Below are positions 18,808-26,792 of a stretch of DNA of 64,000 bases, piece after piece. The stretch is from contig NZ_CP063767.1 of NCBI RefSeq assembly GCF_015277515.1, positions 2,099,715-2,163,714 on the forward strand. Direction: 5' to 3'. The position numbers were made by a program, and so were the translations under genes. A model generated the notes under the pieces. The model made no database searches and had not been told where the DNA came from. It saw only the letters and a program-made list of their open reading frames with translations. Each line of letters starts with the position of its first letter. Positions within the stretch are counted from its first letter, which is position 1. Origin of the DNA: Thermophilibacter immobilis (GTDB lineage Bacteria > Actinomycetota > Coriobacteriia > Coriobacteriales > Atopobiaceae).

Positions 18808-19113
18808 CTACTCCTCCCAGCTGTAGGCGCCGATGAGGTGGCGCAGGCGTGCGCAGCGCTCGCCGACGATGTTGAGGGCGATGACGTCCACGCGGACGCC
18901 CTCGGCCTCGGGATGCACCGCGAGCCAGAGCAGGGCGAGCCTGCGGCACCTGGCCTGCTCCGCCTTGTCGATGGCGAGCTCGGGCATAAGGTCGGAGCCC
19001 TCCCCGAGCCTGCGAGCGGTCTTCACGAGCACGAGGACGGGCGTGCCCTCGTCCTCGGCCACGACGTCGACCTCCCCCACGGCGCACCGCCAGTCGCGCT
19101 CGAGCGCAAGCAA
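18808..19113 (-). pseudogene. yraN: yraN (UPF0102 nuclease-like) lacking its N-terminus
   Basis: The minus-strand frame matches the UPF0102/YraN family from its conserved core onward (DWRCAVGEVDVVAED, then VLVLVKTARR, IDKAEQARCRRLALLWL and DVIALN). The normal N-terminal helix (the GE..A..YL region, about 25 residues) is missing. Upstream of about 19110 the sequence changes abruptly to AT-rich DNA with no YraN similarity, and the apparent start falls in that DNA. The usual KTR is KTA. The gene is probably a host gene cut at its 5' end by the event that brought in the flanking island. Confidence 0.65.
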
Positions 19114-19199
19114 CCAAGTAAACAACACCTTAACATCAGGAATAAACGAAAAATCGAATAGCCCGGAAATGCAGTAAAATCAAGGGGTTCCGAACACAT

Positions 19200-19275
<76 letters not shown>

Positions 19276-19283
19276 AAAACAAT

Positions 19284-19315
19284 AAGCCACAAGGCCAAAA
19301 CCTTGTGGCTTTCGT
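19284..19315 (+). terminator. intrinsic terminator after tRNA-Ala
   Basis: AAGCCACAAGG (19284-19294) and CCTTGTGGCTT (19301-19311) form a perfect 11-bp stem followed by TTCGTTTT. The sequence from 19316 to 19446 has no gene; it holds a second, weaker stem (AAAGAGACGC near 19360 and GCGCCTCTTT near 19395) followed by T-rich DNA. Confidence 0.8.
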
Positions 19316-19446
19316 TTTACCTATCAGACCGGGCACTTGATAAAGAGCAAAGCATAAAAAGAGACGCCGTTGCACATTACTGCACACGACCGCGCCTCTT
19401 TTTTGCATATCATCCTTACCCCCTTCACGTATAGAAGCGGAAGCAC

Positions 19447-19475
19447 TTGATTTGGCAGAAAAAAGTAATTATACT
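19447..19475 (+). promoter_or_regulatory. sigma-70-type promoter of the MFS transporter gene
   Basis: TTGATT (19447-19452), a 17-bp spacer and TATACT (19470-19475) lie in AT-rich DNA 142 bases before the transporter start. This is a good vegetative promoter match and unlike the GC-rich host intergenic regions. Confidence 0.6.
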
Positions 19476-19616
19476 GAACCTATTTAACTTTATTCCATAT
19501 CTGCGCTATCATAAGATAAATTTGTAATTCTCTGTTTTCACGGCGGCATGACGGCGGATTGTGCCGGCGCGGTCGGCTTTTTGACAGAGTGTCATAAATA
19601 CGGGGAGGCGTTTGTT

Positions 19617-20807
19617 TTGTCGAAAAAAAAGACAATGATTGTTTCCAATATTTTTCTGATCGGGCTGGTCAGCTTTTTTATGGATATGAGTACGGAAATG
19701 ATCTACCCGATCATTCCTCTGTACCTGACGGCGGTTCTCGGGGCGACGCCGGCCATCGTCGGCGTGATCGAAGGCGTTGCGGAAAGCGTGGCTTCCCTTC
19801 TGAAAGTGGCGAGCGGCTACATCGGGGACCGATATCAAAATAAAAAACGGTTGGCTTTCCTCGGGTATTCCGCCTCGGTGCTCTATAAGTTCGTCCTTCT
19901 GATAGCCGGCTCGTGGGGCGGCGTGCTGGCGGCGCGGGTGATCGACCGCACCGGCAAGGGGATCCGGACCGCCCCGCGCGACGCCCTGGTGGCGCAGTCG
20001 AGTGAAAAAGGGAAACTGGGCGGTTCCTTCGGTTTACATAAGATGCTCGATATGGCGGGGTCTTCCCTCGGGGCCCTTTTTGCTTTTCTGTTTATCGCCT
20101 TCGGAATGAAATATCGCCCGGCGTTCCTCTGGTCCGTCATTCCGGGCGTCGTCGCCGTGGCAATCATTCCGCTGATCCGGGAAGAAAAAGGTGCCGTCCA
20201 AAAACAACGGAGGCTGGTCTTTCGGGGCCTGAAACTGGACGCAAGGCTGAAATGGTATTTTGCCGTTATCTTCCTTTTCTGTCTCGGCAACTCTTCCAAC
20301 GCCTTTCTGCTGCTCAAGGCGCAGTCGCGCGGATTTTCCACCTCCGAGGTGATGCTGCTCTATCTGATTTTCAACGTTTCCGCGTCGATCCTGGCGATCC
20401 CGGCCGGCCGGCTGTCGGACCGGTTCGGCAGAAGCAGGATTCTGGTTCCCGGTTATCTGATCTACGGACTGGTCTATCTGGGGTTTGCCCTGCTGACCTC
20501 GAAAGTCTCCCTGCTGATTCTGTTTGTCGCCTACGGCGTTTATACCGCTTTTATCAGCGGAGCGGAACGGGCCTTGATCGCGGAAGCGTCGCCGGCGGAA
20601 TATAAGGGAACCGTGCTCGGCATCTACGGCATGCTGCAGGGCTTCGGCCTCCTGTTCTCCTCCATGATCGCCGGCGGGATGTGGAATGTCTGGGGCTCCG
20701 ACGCGCCGTTCTGGTTCGGCGGCGTTCTGGGCATCGTCTCCGCACTGCTGATCGCCGTCATCCTCCGCTCCGGGAAAGGGCGGAAAGCGATGAGCCGTTC
20801 GGTTTGA
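19617..20807 (+). CDS. major facilitator superfamily transporter
   Basis: 396 residues, twelve hydrophobic segments. The loop between helices 2 and 3 holds GYIGDRYQNKKR and the later DRTGKGIRTAPRDALVAQ motif, typical of one MFS drug/unknown-substrate subfamily often seen near metal-resistance genes. The second half has the repeated GRLSDRFGR motif. Start chosen at TTG 19617, nine bases after GGGGAGG; a longer frame back to 19548 has no ribosome site and a non-membrane leader. Codon use (many AAA, TTT, CGG) differs from the host, indicating transfer. Substrate unknown; organoarsenical or metal-complex export would suit the context but is a guess. Confidence 0.8.
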   Translation: MSKKKTMIVSNIFLIGLVSFFMDMSTEMIYPIIPLYLTAVLGATPAIVGVIEGVAESVASLLKVASGYIGDRYQNKKRLAFLGYSASVLYKFVLLIAGSWGGVLAARVIDRTGKGIRTAPRDALVAQSSEKGKLGGSFGLHKMLDMAGSSLGALFAFLFIAFGMKYRPAFLWSVIPGVVAVAIIPLIREEKGAVQKQRRLVFRGLKLDARLKWYFAVIFLFCLGNSSNAFLLLKAQSRGFSTSEVMLLYLIFNVSASILAIPAGRLSDRFGRSRILVPGYLIYGLVYLGFALLTSKVSLLILFVAYGVYTAFISGAERALIAEASPAEYKGTVLGIYGMLQGFGLLFSSMIAGGMWNVWGSDAPFWFGGVLGIVSALLIAVILRSGKGRKAMSRSV

Positions 20808-20882
20808 AACTGGAACGGAAAAGAATCTTCAGAAAAAGCGGCCGCTGCCGCCGCAGAAAATCTTGATCTTGAGGTGAAAGAG

Positions 20883-21539
20883 TTGGAACAGCTCACATTC
20901 CGGGATGTTTTCTACCGACAGGGCGGAAAAGAAATTCTCAAAGACGTCTCGGCACAGTTTTCAGCCGGCGACTTTGTCTCCATTGTCGGCCCTTCCGGAA
21001 GCGGAAAAAGCACCTTTTTACGGCTGTGCTGCCATCTGATCAGTCCGACGGAAGGAAAAATCTTCTTCCATGGGAAGGATATGCTTCAGGAAGACCCGAT
21101 CGGGCTGCGGAAAAAAATCAGCTACTGTTTTCAGGAGCCGGTCCTCTGGGGGAATACGGTGGAAGACAACGTCGCGTTCCCCTACCGCGTCAGGGACCGG
21201 AAGATCGACCGGGAAAAAATCGTTTCGCTGCTCGCCCGCTTCCATCTGGACGAAAGCTATCTTTCGCATGAGGTCAAAGGGCTGTCGGGAGGGGAAAAAC
21301 AAAGGATTTCCCTGGTCCGCACGCTGCTTTTCGAGCCGGAGATTTTGCTGCTGGACGAAGTGACTTCCGCGCTCGACGCCGAGAACGCGGAGCTGGTTGA
21401 AAAGGAAATTCTGCGGATGAACCGGAAGGGCGTCACGGTTCTGTGGGTCACCCACAACGATGCCCAGAGCCGGAAATACGCCGACCGGCTGCTGACTCTG
21501 GAAAACGGCCGAATTCAATCATCGGAGGAAATCAAATGA
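20883..21539 (+). CDS. fetA: FetA-like ABC transporter ATP-binding protein
   Basis: 218 residues: Walker A GPSGSGKS near 38-45, Q-loop CFQEP, signature LSGGEKQR near 136-143, Walker B ILLLDEVTSALD and switch histidine WVTHND. Its partner is the FetB-type permease that overlaps it by four bases (ATGA). FetAB-type transporters (UPF0014 family) are reported to export iron and relieve peroxide stress. Start TTG 20883 has AGGTGA upstream; GTG 20874 is an alternative. Same foreign base composition as the neighbours. Confidence 0.85.
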   Translation: MEQLTFRDVFYRQGGKEILKDVSAQFSAGDFVSIVGPSGSGKSTFLRLCCHLISPTEGKIFFHGKDMLQEDPIGLRKKISYCFQEPVLWGNTVEDNVAFPYRVRDRKIDREKIVSLLARFHLDESYLSHEVKGLSGGEKQRISLVRTLLFEPEILLLDEVTSALDAENAELVEKEILRMNRKGVTVLWVTHNDAQSRKYADRLLTLENGRIQSSEEIK

Positions 21540-22294
21540 ACGGTGCGAATATCAGCGACGTCTCTCTTCTGATGGCATCTTCGTTAGTTCTCGTCTCCCT
21601 GCTGTTTTCCTATTTTCAGAAACTCAGGCTGGAAAAAGAGACCCTCATCAGCGTGATCCGGGCAGTCATCCAGCTCTTTGCGGTGGGATATGTCCTTCAG
21701 TTTATCTTCGGACTCCGCAACCCGGCCGTCACGACGCTGATTGTGCTCTTCATGACCTTCAACGCGGCCTTGAATGCGGCCAAGCGGGGAAAAGGGATCA
21801 AAAACGGGATTCTGATTTCTTTCCTTTCCATTTTAGTCGGCGCAGGCGCCACGCTTTCCGTCCTGGTCCTCTCCGGCGCAGTGCGGTACGAGGCGAACCA
21901 GATCATTCCGATCAGCGGCATGATCATCAGCAACGCCATGGTCGCCATCGGCCTGTGCTACCGGCAGCTCACCGGCAATTTCAAAAGCCGGAGGAGCGAA
22001 GTGGAAATCAAGCTTTCGCTGGGCGCGGACCTTCTTCCGGCTTCGATGGATATTCTCCGGGACTCGATCCGCACGGGGATGGTTCCCACCATCGACTCCA
22101 CGAAGACGCTGGGAATCGTCTCCCTTCCCGGCATGATGTCTGGGCTGATCCTTGCCGGCACATCTCCTCTCATGGCGATCCGGTACCAGATCATGGTGAC
22201 ATTCATGCTGCTTTCGACGACCGCGATCGCCTCGTTCATGGCCTGTTTCCTCGCTTACCGAAATTTTTTCAATGAAAGGAAGCAGCTGATTTAA
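21536..22294 (+). CDS. fetB: FetB-like (UPF0014) ABC transporter permease
   Basis: 252 residues, about seven membrane helices, with the family features: RAVIQLFAVGYVL near the N-terminus, the conserved IIPISGMIISNAM and SLPGMMSGLILAGTSPL. The coupled ATPase is directly upstream. Predicted to work in the plasma membrane as a metal (iron) exporter; the substrate is inferred from the family only. Confidence 0.88.
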   Translation: MNGANISDVSLLMASSLVLVSLLFSYFQKLRLEKETLISVIRAVIQLFAVGYVLQFIFGLRNPAVTTLIVLFMTFNAALNAAKRGKGIKNGILISFLSILVGAGATLSVLVLSGAVRYEANQIIPISGMIISNAMVAIGLCYRQLTGNFKSRRSEVEIKLSLGADLLPASMDILRDSIRTGMVPTIDSTKTLGIVSLPGMMSGLILAGTSPLMAIRYQIMVTFMLLSTTAIASFMACFLAYRNFFNERKQLI

Positions 22295-22452
22295 TTGACA
22301 GGACAACCGGTCTGTAACATTTTTGCCTGCCGTTCACGTCGTCGAGTGGCTCATCGTTGCTTATCACCGGTAAAAAGCAATGGATAACCTGAAAATGAAG
22401 CCCAAGGCTGCAGCTTCCCGGGTTCTGTTTTATAAATTTTTTCCCCGACATA

Positions 22453-22490
22453 TTGACATTCATCGATATGAGCATATAATATAGATGAAT
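22453..22490 (+). promoter_or_regulatory. ars promoter with overlapping ArsR-type dyad
   Basis: TTGACA (22453-22458), 16-bp spacer, TATAAT (22475-22480): a near-consensus promoter. An inverted repeat ATTCATC (22458-22464) and GATGAAT (22484-22490) spans it, resembling known ArsR operators that cover the -35/-10 region. ArsR bound here would block transcription until arsenite binds. Similar AT-rich DNA with ATATAATATGCGTATATG occurs before the second arsR remnant (about 24545-24580). Confidence 0.75.
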
Positions 22491-22545
22491 TTGAATGAAA
22501 TCGACGCATGTCTATCTTAATGCAGAACTGGGAGGCGTACAGAAA

Positions 22546-22875
22546 ATGAAATATTCCCACGCGGAATATGCCCCGGTGTTTAAGGCGCTGTCCGACGAAA
22601 CGCGGCTGAAGATCGTCGAGATGCTTTCCTGCGGCGAAATGTGCGCCTGCGACATACTGGAATCCTTCAAGATCACGCAGCCTACCCTTTCCTACCACAT
22701 GAAGATCCTGACGGATTGCGGCCTTGTGAACGGCAGGCGCGAAGGAGCCTGGATGAGGTATACGATCAACGTCAAAAAGGTTTCCGCCATAAAAAGATTC
22801 TGGGACGAAATCACATCGGAGCATCGGGATTGTATCTGTAATAATGTCGAGGAGGCAGGAAAATGCGAATCATAA
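22546..22875 (+). CDS. arsR: ArsR/SmtB-family arsenite-responsive repressor
   Basis: 109 residues from ATG 22546 (GGAGG ten bases upstream); an ATG at 22495 is in frame but has no ribosome site. Winged helix: FKALSDETRLKIVEML, then the metal-binding CAC pair in GEMCACDIL (the ELCVCDL motif of ArsR), recognition helix ITQPTLSYHMKIL and wing RREGAWMRY. Additional Cys residues in the C-terminal tail (CICNN, KCES) could join As(III) binding. It overlaps the next gene by 13 bases. Likely autoregulator through the dyad at 22458-22490. Confidence 0.9.
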   Translation: MKYSHAEYAPVFKALSDETRLKIVEMLSCGEMCACDILESFKITQPTLSYHMKILTDCGLVNGRREGAWMRYTINVKKVSAIKRFWDEITSEHRDCICNNVEEAGKCES

Positions 22876-24506
22876 TCATAGGTGCAGTTGCTTCCGGAAC
22901 TTCCGCAGCGGCAAAAGCAAGAAGGAACAGCGAAAGCGCCGAAATCGTTGTCTATGACAAGGACAGCTTTATTTCTTATTCCGGCTGTGGTATGCTCTAT
23001 TACATCGGCGGCGAAGTCGAAAACGCAGATGGACTCACCCCACGCGATTCTGCGTTTTTCAAGAGCAAATACAATGTGGATATTTTAACCCGCCATGAAG
23101 TTCTCTCGATTGACCCCGGAAAAAAGGTTTTGGAAGTAAAAGACCTTACCACAGGAGAGGTGTTTTCCGATTCGTATGACAAGCTGGTGATCGCAACCGG
23201 CGCGCAGGCGTTTGTTCCGCCGATCAAGGGCGCAGACGGACGGCACGTCTTTACCTTGCGCAATATCGGTGACATGAACCGCATCAAAACTTATATCGAC
23301 GGAAATAGCCCGAAGCGTGCGGCGATCATCGGGACAGGCTTCATCGGGCTGGAAGTCTGTGAAAATCTGAAAAAACTCGGTTTAGAAGTGACTCTGCTGG
23401 AAAAGCTGCCGCAAGTAACACCAGGGCTCGACAGCGACATGGCAGTCTATGTGCAGGACCATATCGAAAAGAACAGCGTTCCTGTCCTGACAGGCGTTTC
23501 TATTACGGAGATCACGGAAAGCGGTGTCATCTTGTCGGACGGCAAAGAGATTCCTGCGGATCTGGTTCTGATCTCCGCCGGGGTCCGCCCCAACACGGCA
23601 TTGGCCAAAGCGGCGGAGATTGAGCTTGGCGTTTCCGGTGCGATCCGTGTGAACACAAAGATGCAAACCAGCCAGCCGGACATCTATGCCTGCGGCGACT
23701 GTATCGAACAATTTCATGCGGTGACGGGGAAACCGGTTTACCGGCCGCTGGGTTCTACGGCCAACAAGACCGGCAGAATCGCAGGTGACAGCATGACGGG
23801 CGGTGATCTGGAGTTCAGAGGCATCCTCGGTACCGGAATCTTCAAAATATTTGATATGACGGTAGCGCAGACCGGCCTTTCCGAACATGAGGCGCTTGCT
23901 TTGGGTTATCATGTTTAGGTTTGCCACAACATCAAGCCCAACAGGCCGGAATACATGGGCGGCCGGGAAATGGTCATCAAGGGAATCGCCGACCGCGTGA
24001 GCGGTAGGCTTCTGGGTGCGCAGATTGTCGGATATGAGGGCGTGGACAAGAGAATCGACGTGTTTGTAACAGCGATTACCTTCAAGGCGAAGGTAGAAGA
24101 TCTTTTCCATCTCGATCTGGCCTATGCCCCGCCGTTTTCCACCATAAAGGATCCGGTGATGTACACCGGCATGATCCTGGACAATGTCGTTCACAGAGGC
24201 AGGCCGCTGATCACGGCGCAGGAGCTCGATACCCTGATGCAGTCCGGGAAACCCTATACGTTGATCGACACCAGAGCTGCCGTACAATATAAACAGGGAC
24301 ATATCGAAACCGCGAAAAGTATCCCGCATGCCAAAGTAAGAGCCACGGCTGAGGCGCTGGATCGGGACGTTATCACGGTTACCTACTGCAATAAGGGCGT
24401 GACCGGAAACGCAGCGCAGAACATCCTGATCAACGACGGATTTCAAAAAGCATATAACCTCTCGGGAGGATATAAGCATTACTGTAAAATACATTCAGAG
24501 AAATAA
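22863..24506 (+). pseudogene. CoA-disulfide reductase with rhodanese domain, interrupted by in-frame TAG
   Basis: Read through one TAG at 23916-23918, a single frame of 547 codons gives a complete CoADR-RHD protein. N-terminal half: FAD site IIIGAVASGTSAA, redox cysteine C42 in SYSGCGMLYY, NAD site IIGTGFIGLEV, ACGDC. After the TAG the same frame continues without a shift (VCHNIKPNRPEYMGGREMVIK), then the dimerization part and a rhodanese domain with active cysteine in VTYCNKG. Family members, as I remember them, usually have a sense codon such as Glu here, so GAG to TAG is the likely change. Part one (351 residues) lacks most of the dimerization domain and the rhodanese. An ATG at 23955 could start part two. 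The gene belongs to the ars operon. Confidence 0.8.
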
Positions 24507-24606
24507 ATCGGTTATTCTGTTCTTGTAACAAATGGTCAACGAGAACATATAATATGCGTATATGAGCATTCATTAATATAATCGTCGGTTACAGAAAACA
24601 TCGTAG

Positions 24607-24906
24607 GTACGCAAAGAAGGTGAAATGTGCGTTTGTGAGATCGAAGCGGTGCTAAACCTGTCGCAGTCTAACACGTCCAGACATCTCACGGCATTGAAAC
24701 AGTGCGGCATTCTCGACAGTTTTAAAAAAGCGCAATGGACTTATTATCGGATCAATGACCGATTTAAGCGGGAAAATGCTAAACTTTTGGGCTATCTCCA
24801 GGACGGCTTAAAAGAACTTCCGACCTATCAGGCCGATCAGGAGGCATATAAAAAGTATGATAGTCAAAATCTATGTGATTGTATCACTCCACAACAAGGG
24901 TTTTAA
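24607..24906 (+). pseudogene. second arsR, 5'-truncated
   Basis: From ATG 24625 the frame encodes the DNA-binding half of an ArsR protein: MCVCEIEAVLNLSQSNTSRH with the CVC metal pair and recognition helix, then a wing and a tail with a CDC motif. The expected first 30-35 residues (the FKALSDPTR helix) are missing: upstream in frame only RKEGE remains before a TAG at 24604-24606. An AT-rich promoter-like stretch (about 24545-24580) is left in front, so a deletion inside the gene is likely. A short protein could still be made. Confidence 0.7.
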
Positions 24907-24951
24907 AAACTGTGAGTCCAAATATTTACGCTGATTTGGGGGCAATGATTG

Positions 24952-26031
24952 ATGAGTGATGAAAAAACACAAGGCATTGGTTTCTTTGAGAAGTATCTGC
25001 CGGTTTGGGTGCTTCTCTGTATGGCGGCGGGCATTCTGATCAGTAAATTTCTGCCGGTAATTCCTGCATTTCTGGAAAAACTTCAGTACGCGCAGCAGAA
25101 TATCCCGATCGCGATTCTGATCTGGATCATGATTTATCCCATGATGCTGAAGATCAATTTCCAGTCCGTCAAAAACGTGGGAAAGCACCCCCTCGGTATC
25201 CTCATATCGAGCGGGAGCAGTTGGGCGATCAAACCATTTCTGATGCTGGGGCTGGCGACTCTCTTTCTTAAAATCGTATTCAGCGCCTTTATCCCCGCCG
25301 ACCTGGCACAAAATTTTGTTACAGGCGCGGTCCTGTTGGGGACGGCTCCCTGCACCGCGATGGTGTTTGTCTGGAGCAATCTCGCCAAAGGCGACCCGGC
25401 GCACACCCTTGTACAGGTTTCGGTCAACGATCTGCTGATTCTTGTTCTGTTTGTCCCGCTGGTTTCTTTCCTGCTCGGCGTAAACAACGTTCAGATCCCC
25501 TGGAATACCCTTGTTTTCTCAGTCGTGCTCTTTGTTGTGGTCCCTTTGGTCGGGGGTGCTGTTACACGAGTCACAATGATCAAAAAAATGGGAGAAACGG
25601 CTTTCAATGAAAAATTCGTTTCCAAGTTTGACAATGTAACGACGCTGGGCCTGCTGCTGACTTTGATCATCATTTTTTCATTCCAAGGCAACATTCTCTT
25701 GGAAAAACCGCTTTATGTTCTGATGATTGCCGTACCGCTGATTCTCCAGAATCTTATCTCCTCTACGTTTACCTATTTGCTGTGCAAATGGACAAAACAG
25801 CCGCATAATATAGCGGCGCCGGCATCCCTGATTGCCGCTTCCGACTTCTTTGAACTTTCGGTCGCGGTAGCAATCTCGCTGTTCGGCCCAAACTCGCCGG
25901 TCGTGCTGGCCTGCACCGTTGGAGTCCTTACGGAAGTCCCTGTGATGCTGATGCTTGTCAGAATCATTACGAAAACCAAAGACTGGTATTACAAAGGCTG
26001 GCATTCTAAAAAACCCGCCGTTAACAATTAA
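24952..26031 (+). CDS. acr3: Acr3-type arsenite efflux pump
   Basis: 359 residues, ten predicted membrane helices. The conserved Acr3 signature is present: LLGTAPCTAMVFVWSNLAKGDP with the essential cysteine, and PLILQNLISS and SFFELSVAVAISLFG-type helices late in the protein. It exports As(III) across the plasma membrane using the proton gradient. ATG 24952 is chosen; an in-frame TTG lies three bases upstream. It follows the truncated arsR and precedes arsD; with arsR it is the part of the operon still able to give resistance. Confidence 0.93.
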   Translation: MSDEKTQGIGFFEKYLPVWVLLCMAAGILISKFLPVIPAFLEKLQYAQQNIPIAILIWIMIYPMMLKINFQSVKNVGKHPLGILISSGSSWAIKPFLMLGLATLFLKIVFSAFIPADLAQNFVTGAVLLGTAPCTAMVFVWSNLAKGDPAHTLVQVSVNDLLILVLFVPLVSFLLGVNNVQIPWNTLVFSVVLFVVVPLVGGAVTRVTMIKKMGETAFNEKFVSKFDNVTTLGLLLTLIIIFSFQGNILLEKPLYVLMIAVPLILQNLISSTFTYLLCKWTKQPHNIAAPASLIAASDFFELSVAVAISLFGPNSPVVLACTVGVLTEVPVMLMLVRIITKTKDWYYKGWHSKKPAVNN

Positions 26032-26054
26032 TTTTATTTTAGGAGATGTCTGAT

Positions 26055-26447
26055 ATGAAAAAAATGCAGATTTTTGAGCCTGCCATGTGCTGCCCGACCG
26101 GGCTGTGCGGCGTTGGGGTCGACCCCGAACTGCTCAGGGTTTCCACCGTGCTGAACACGCTCAAGAAAAACGGGGTTACGGTCGAAAGATTCAATCTGTC
26201 CAGCGCGCCGCAGCAATTCATGAGCAACAGGGCCGTCAACCACTTTATCAACACAAAGGGCGTTGATGGGCTGCCCGTCACTGTTTTGGACGGAGAAATC
26301 GTGATTGCGGGCCGGTATCCCTCCAATGAAGAGTTTGCCAACCTGCTCGGAGTTCCGGAAACTCTGTTCGACGGAAAGCCGAAGACTGTCAAGGTCACTC
26401 CGAGAAGGTCGGACGGATGCGGTTGCTCGGGAGGAAAGTGCTGCTGA
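26055..26447 (+). CDS. arsD: ArsD arsenic metallochaperone
   Basis: 130 residues. Thioredoxin-like fold with the ArsD As(III)-binding cysteines: MCCPTGLCG near residues 11-19, and vicinal pairs at the C-terminus (CGCSGGKCC). ArsD passes As(III) to the ArsA ATPase. ATG 26055 has AGGAG upstream. Its partner arsA immediately downstream is destroyed by an insertion, so ArsD may now have no client. Confidence 0.93.
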   Translation: MKKMQIFEPAMCCPTGLCGVGVDPELLRVSTVLNTLKKNGVTVERFNLSSAPQQFMSNRAVNHFINTKGVDGLPVTVLDGEIVIAGRYPSNEEFANLLGVPETLFDGKPKTVKVTPRRSDGCGCSGGKCC

Positions 26448-26500
26448 TTCGGTTCATACTTTCTGCTGGGAAAGAGATTTAGCACTTCTAACAAGATGAT

Positions 26501-26561
26501 AGGAGCATATCTTCCCAAATCAATGTTGTGAATTTTTCACAAGGGACGAGAATGCTCCTTT
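26501..26561 (+). terminator. nested hairpins between arsD and arsA
   Basis: AGGAGCAT (near 26511) pairs with ATGCTCCT (near 26552) around a loop holding an inner perfect stem TTGTGAA/TTCACAA (26525-26531, 26536-26542), followed by TTTTCTTTTT. This could be an attenuating terminator that lowers arsA expression relative to arsRD. Confidence 0.5.
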
Positions 26562-26591
26562 TCTTTTTATCGAAAATTGGAGGTTATCATC

Positions 26592-26792
26592 ATGGAGAAT
26601 TTTAATCCACAATCGATCAGGTTGGCAAAATATCTATTTTACACGGGAAAAGGTGGAGTTGGAAAAACATCGACGGCATGTGCTACGGCCGTTACCCTTG
26701 CGGATAGCGGAAAAAAGGTCCTTTTAATCAGCACGGACCCCGCCTCGAATTTACAGGACGTTTTCTATACAGAGCTTACAAACAAAGGGTAG
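26592..26792 (+). pseudogene. arsA: arsA N-terminal fragment cut by IS256-family element
   Basis: ATG 26592 (GGAGG upstream) starts a clear ArsA ATPase: [19 protein letters not shown] is the deviant Walker A of the ArsA/GET3 family, followed by [14 protein letters not shown]. After about 65 codons the insertion sequence begins (26788) and gives a stop at 26790-26792. The remaining ~500 residues are not found elsewhere in the window, so the gene is lost, not merely interrupted. Confidence 0.92.

Noticed and set aside
23916..23918. TAG as pyrrolysine or programmed readthrough
   Set aside because: Nothing suggests pyrrolysine genes in such a genome; surrounding ars genes also show damage, so a nonsense mutation is simpler.
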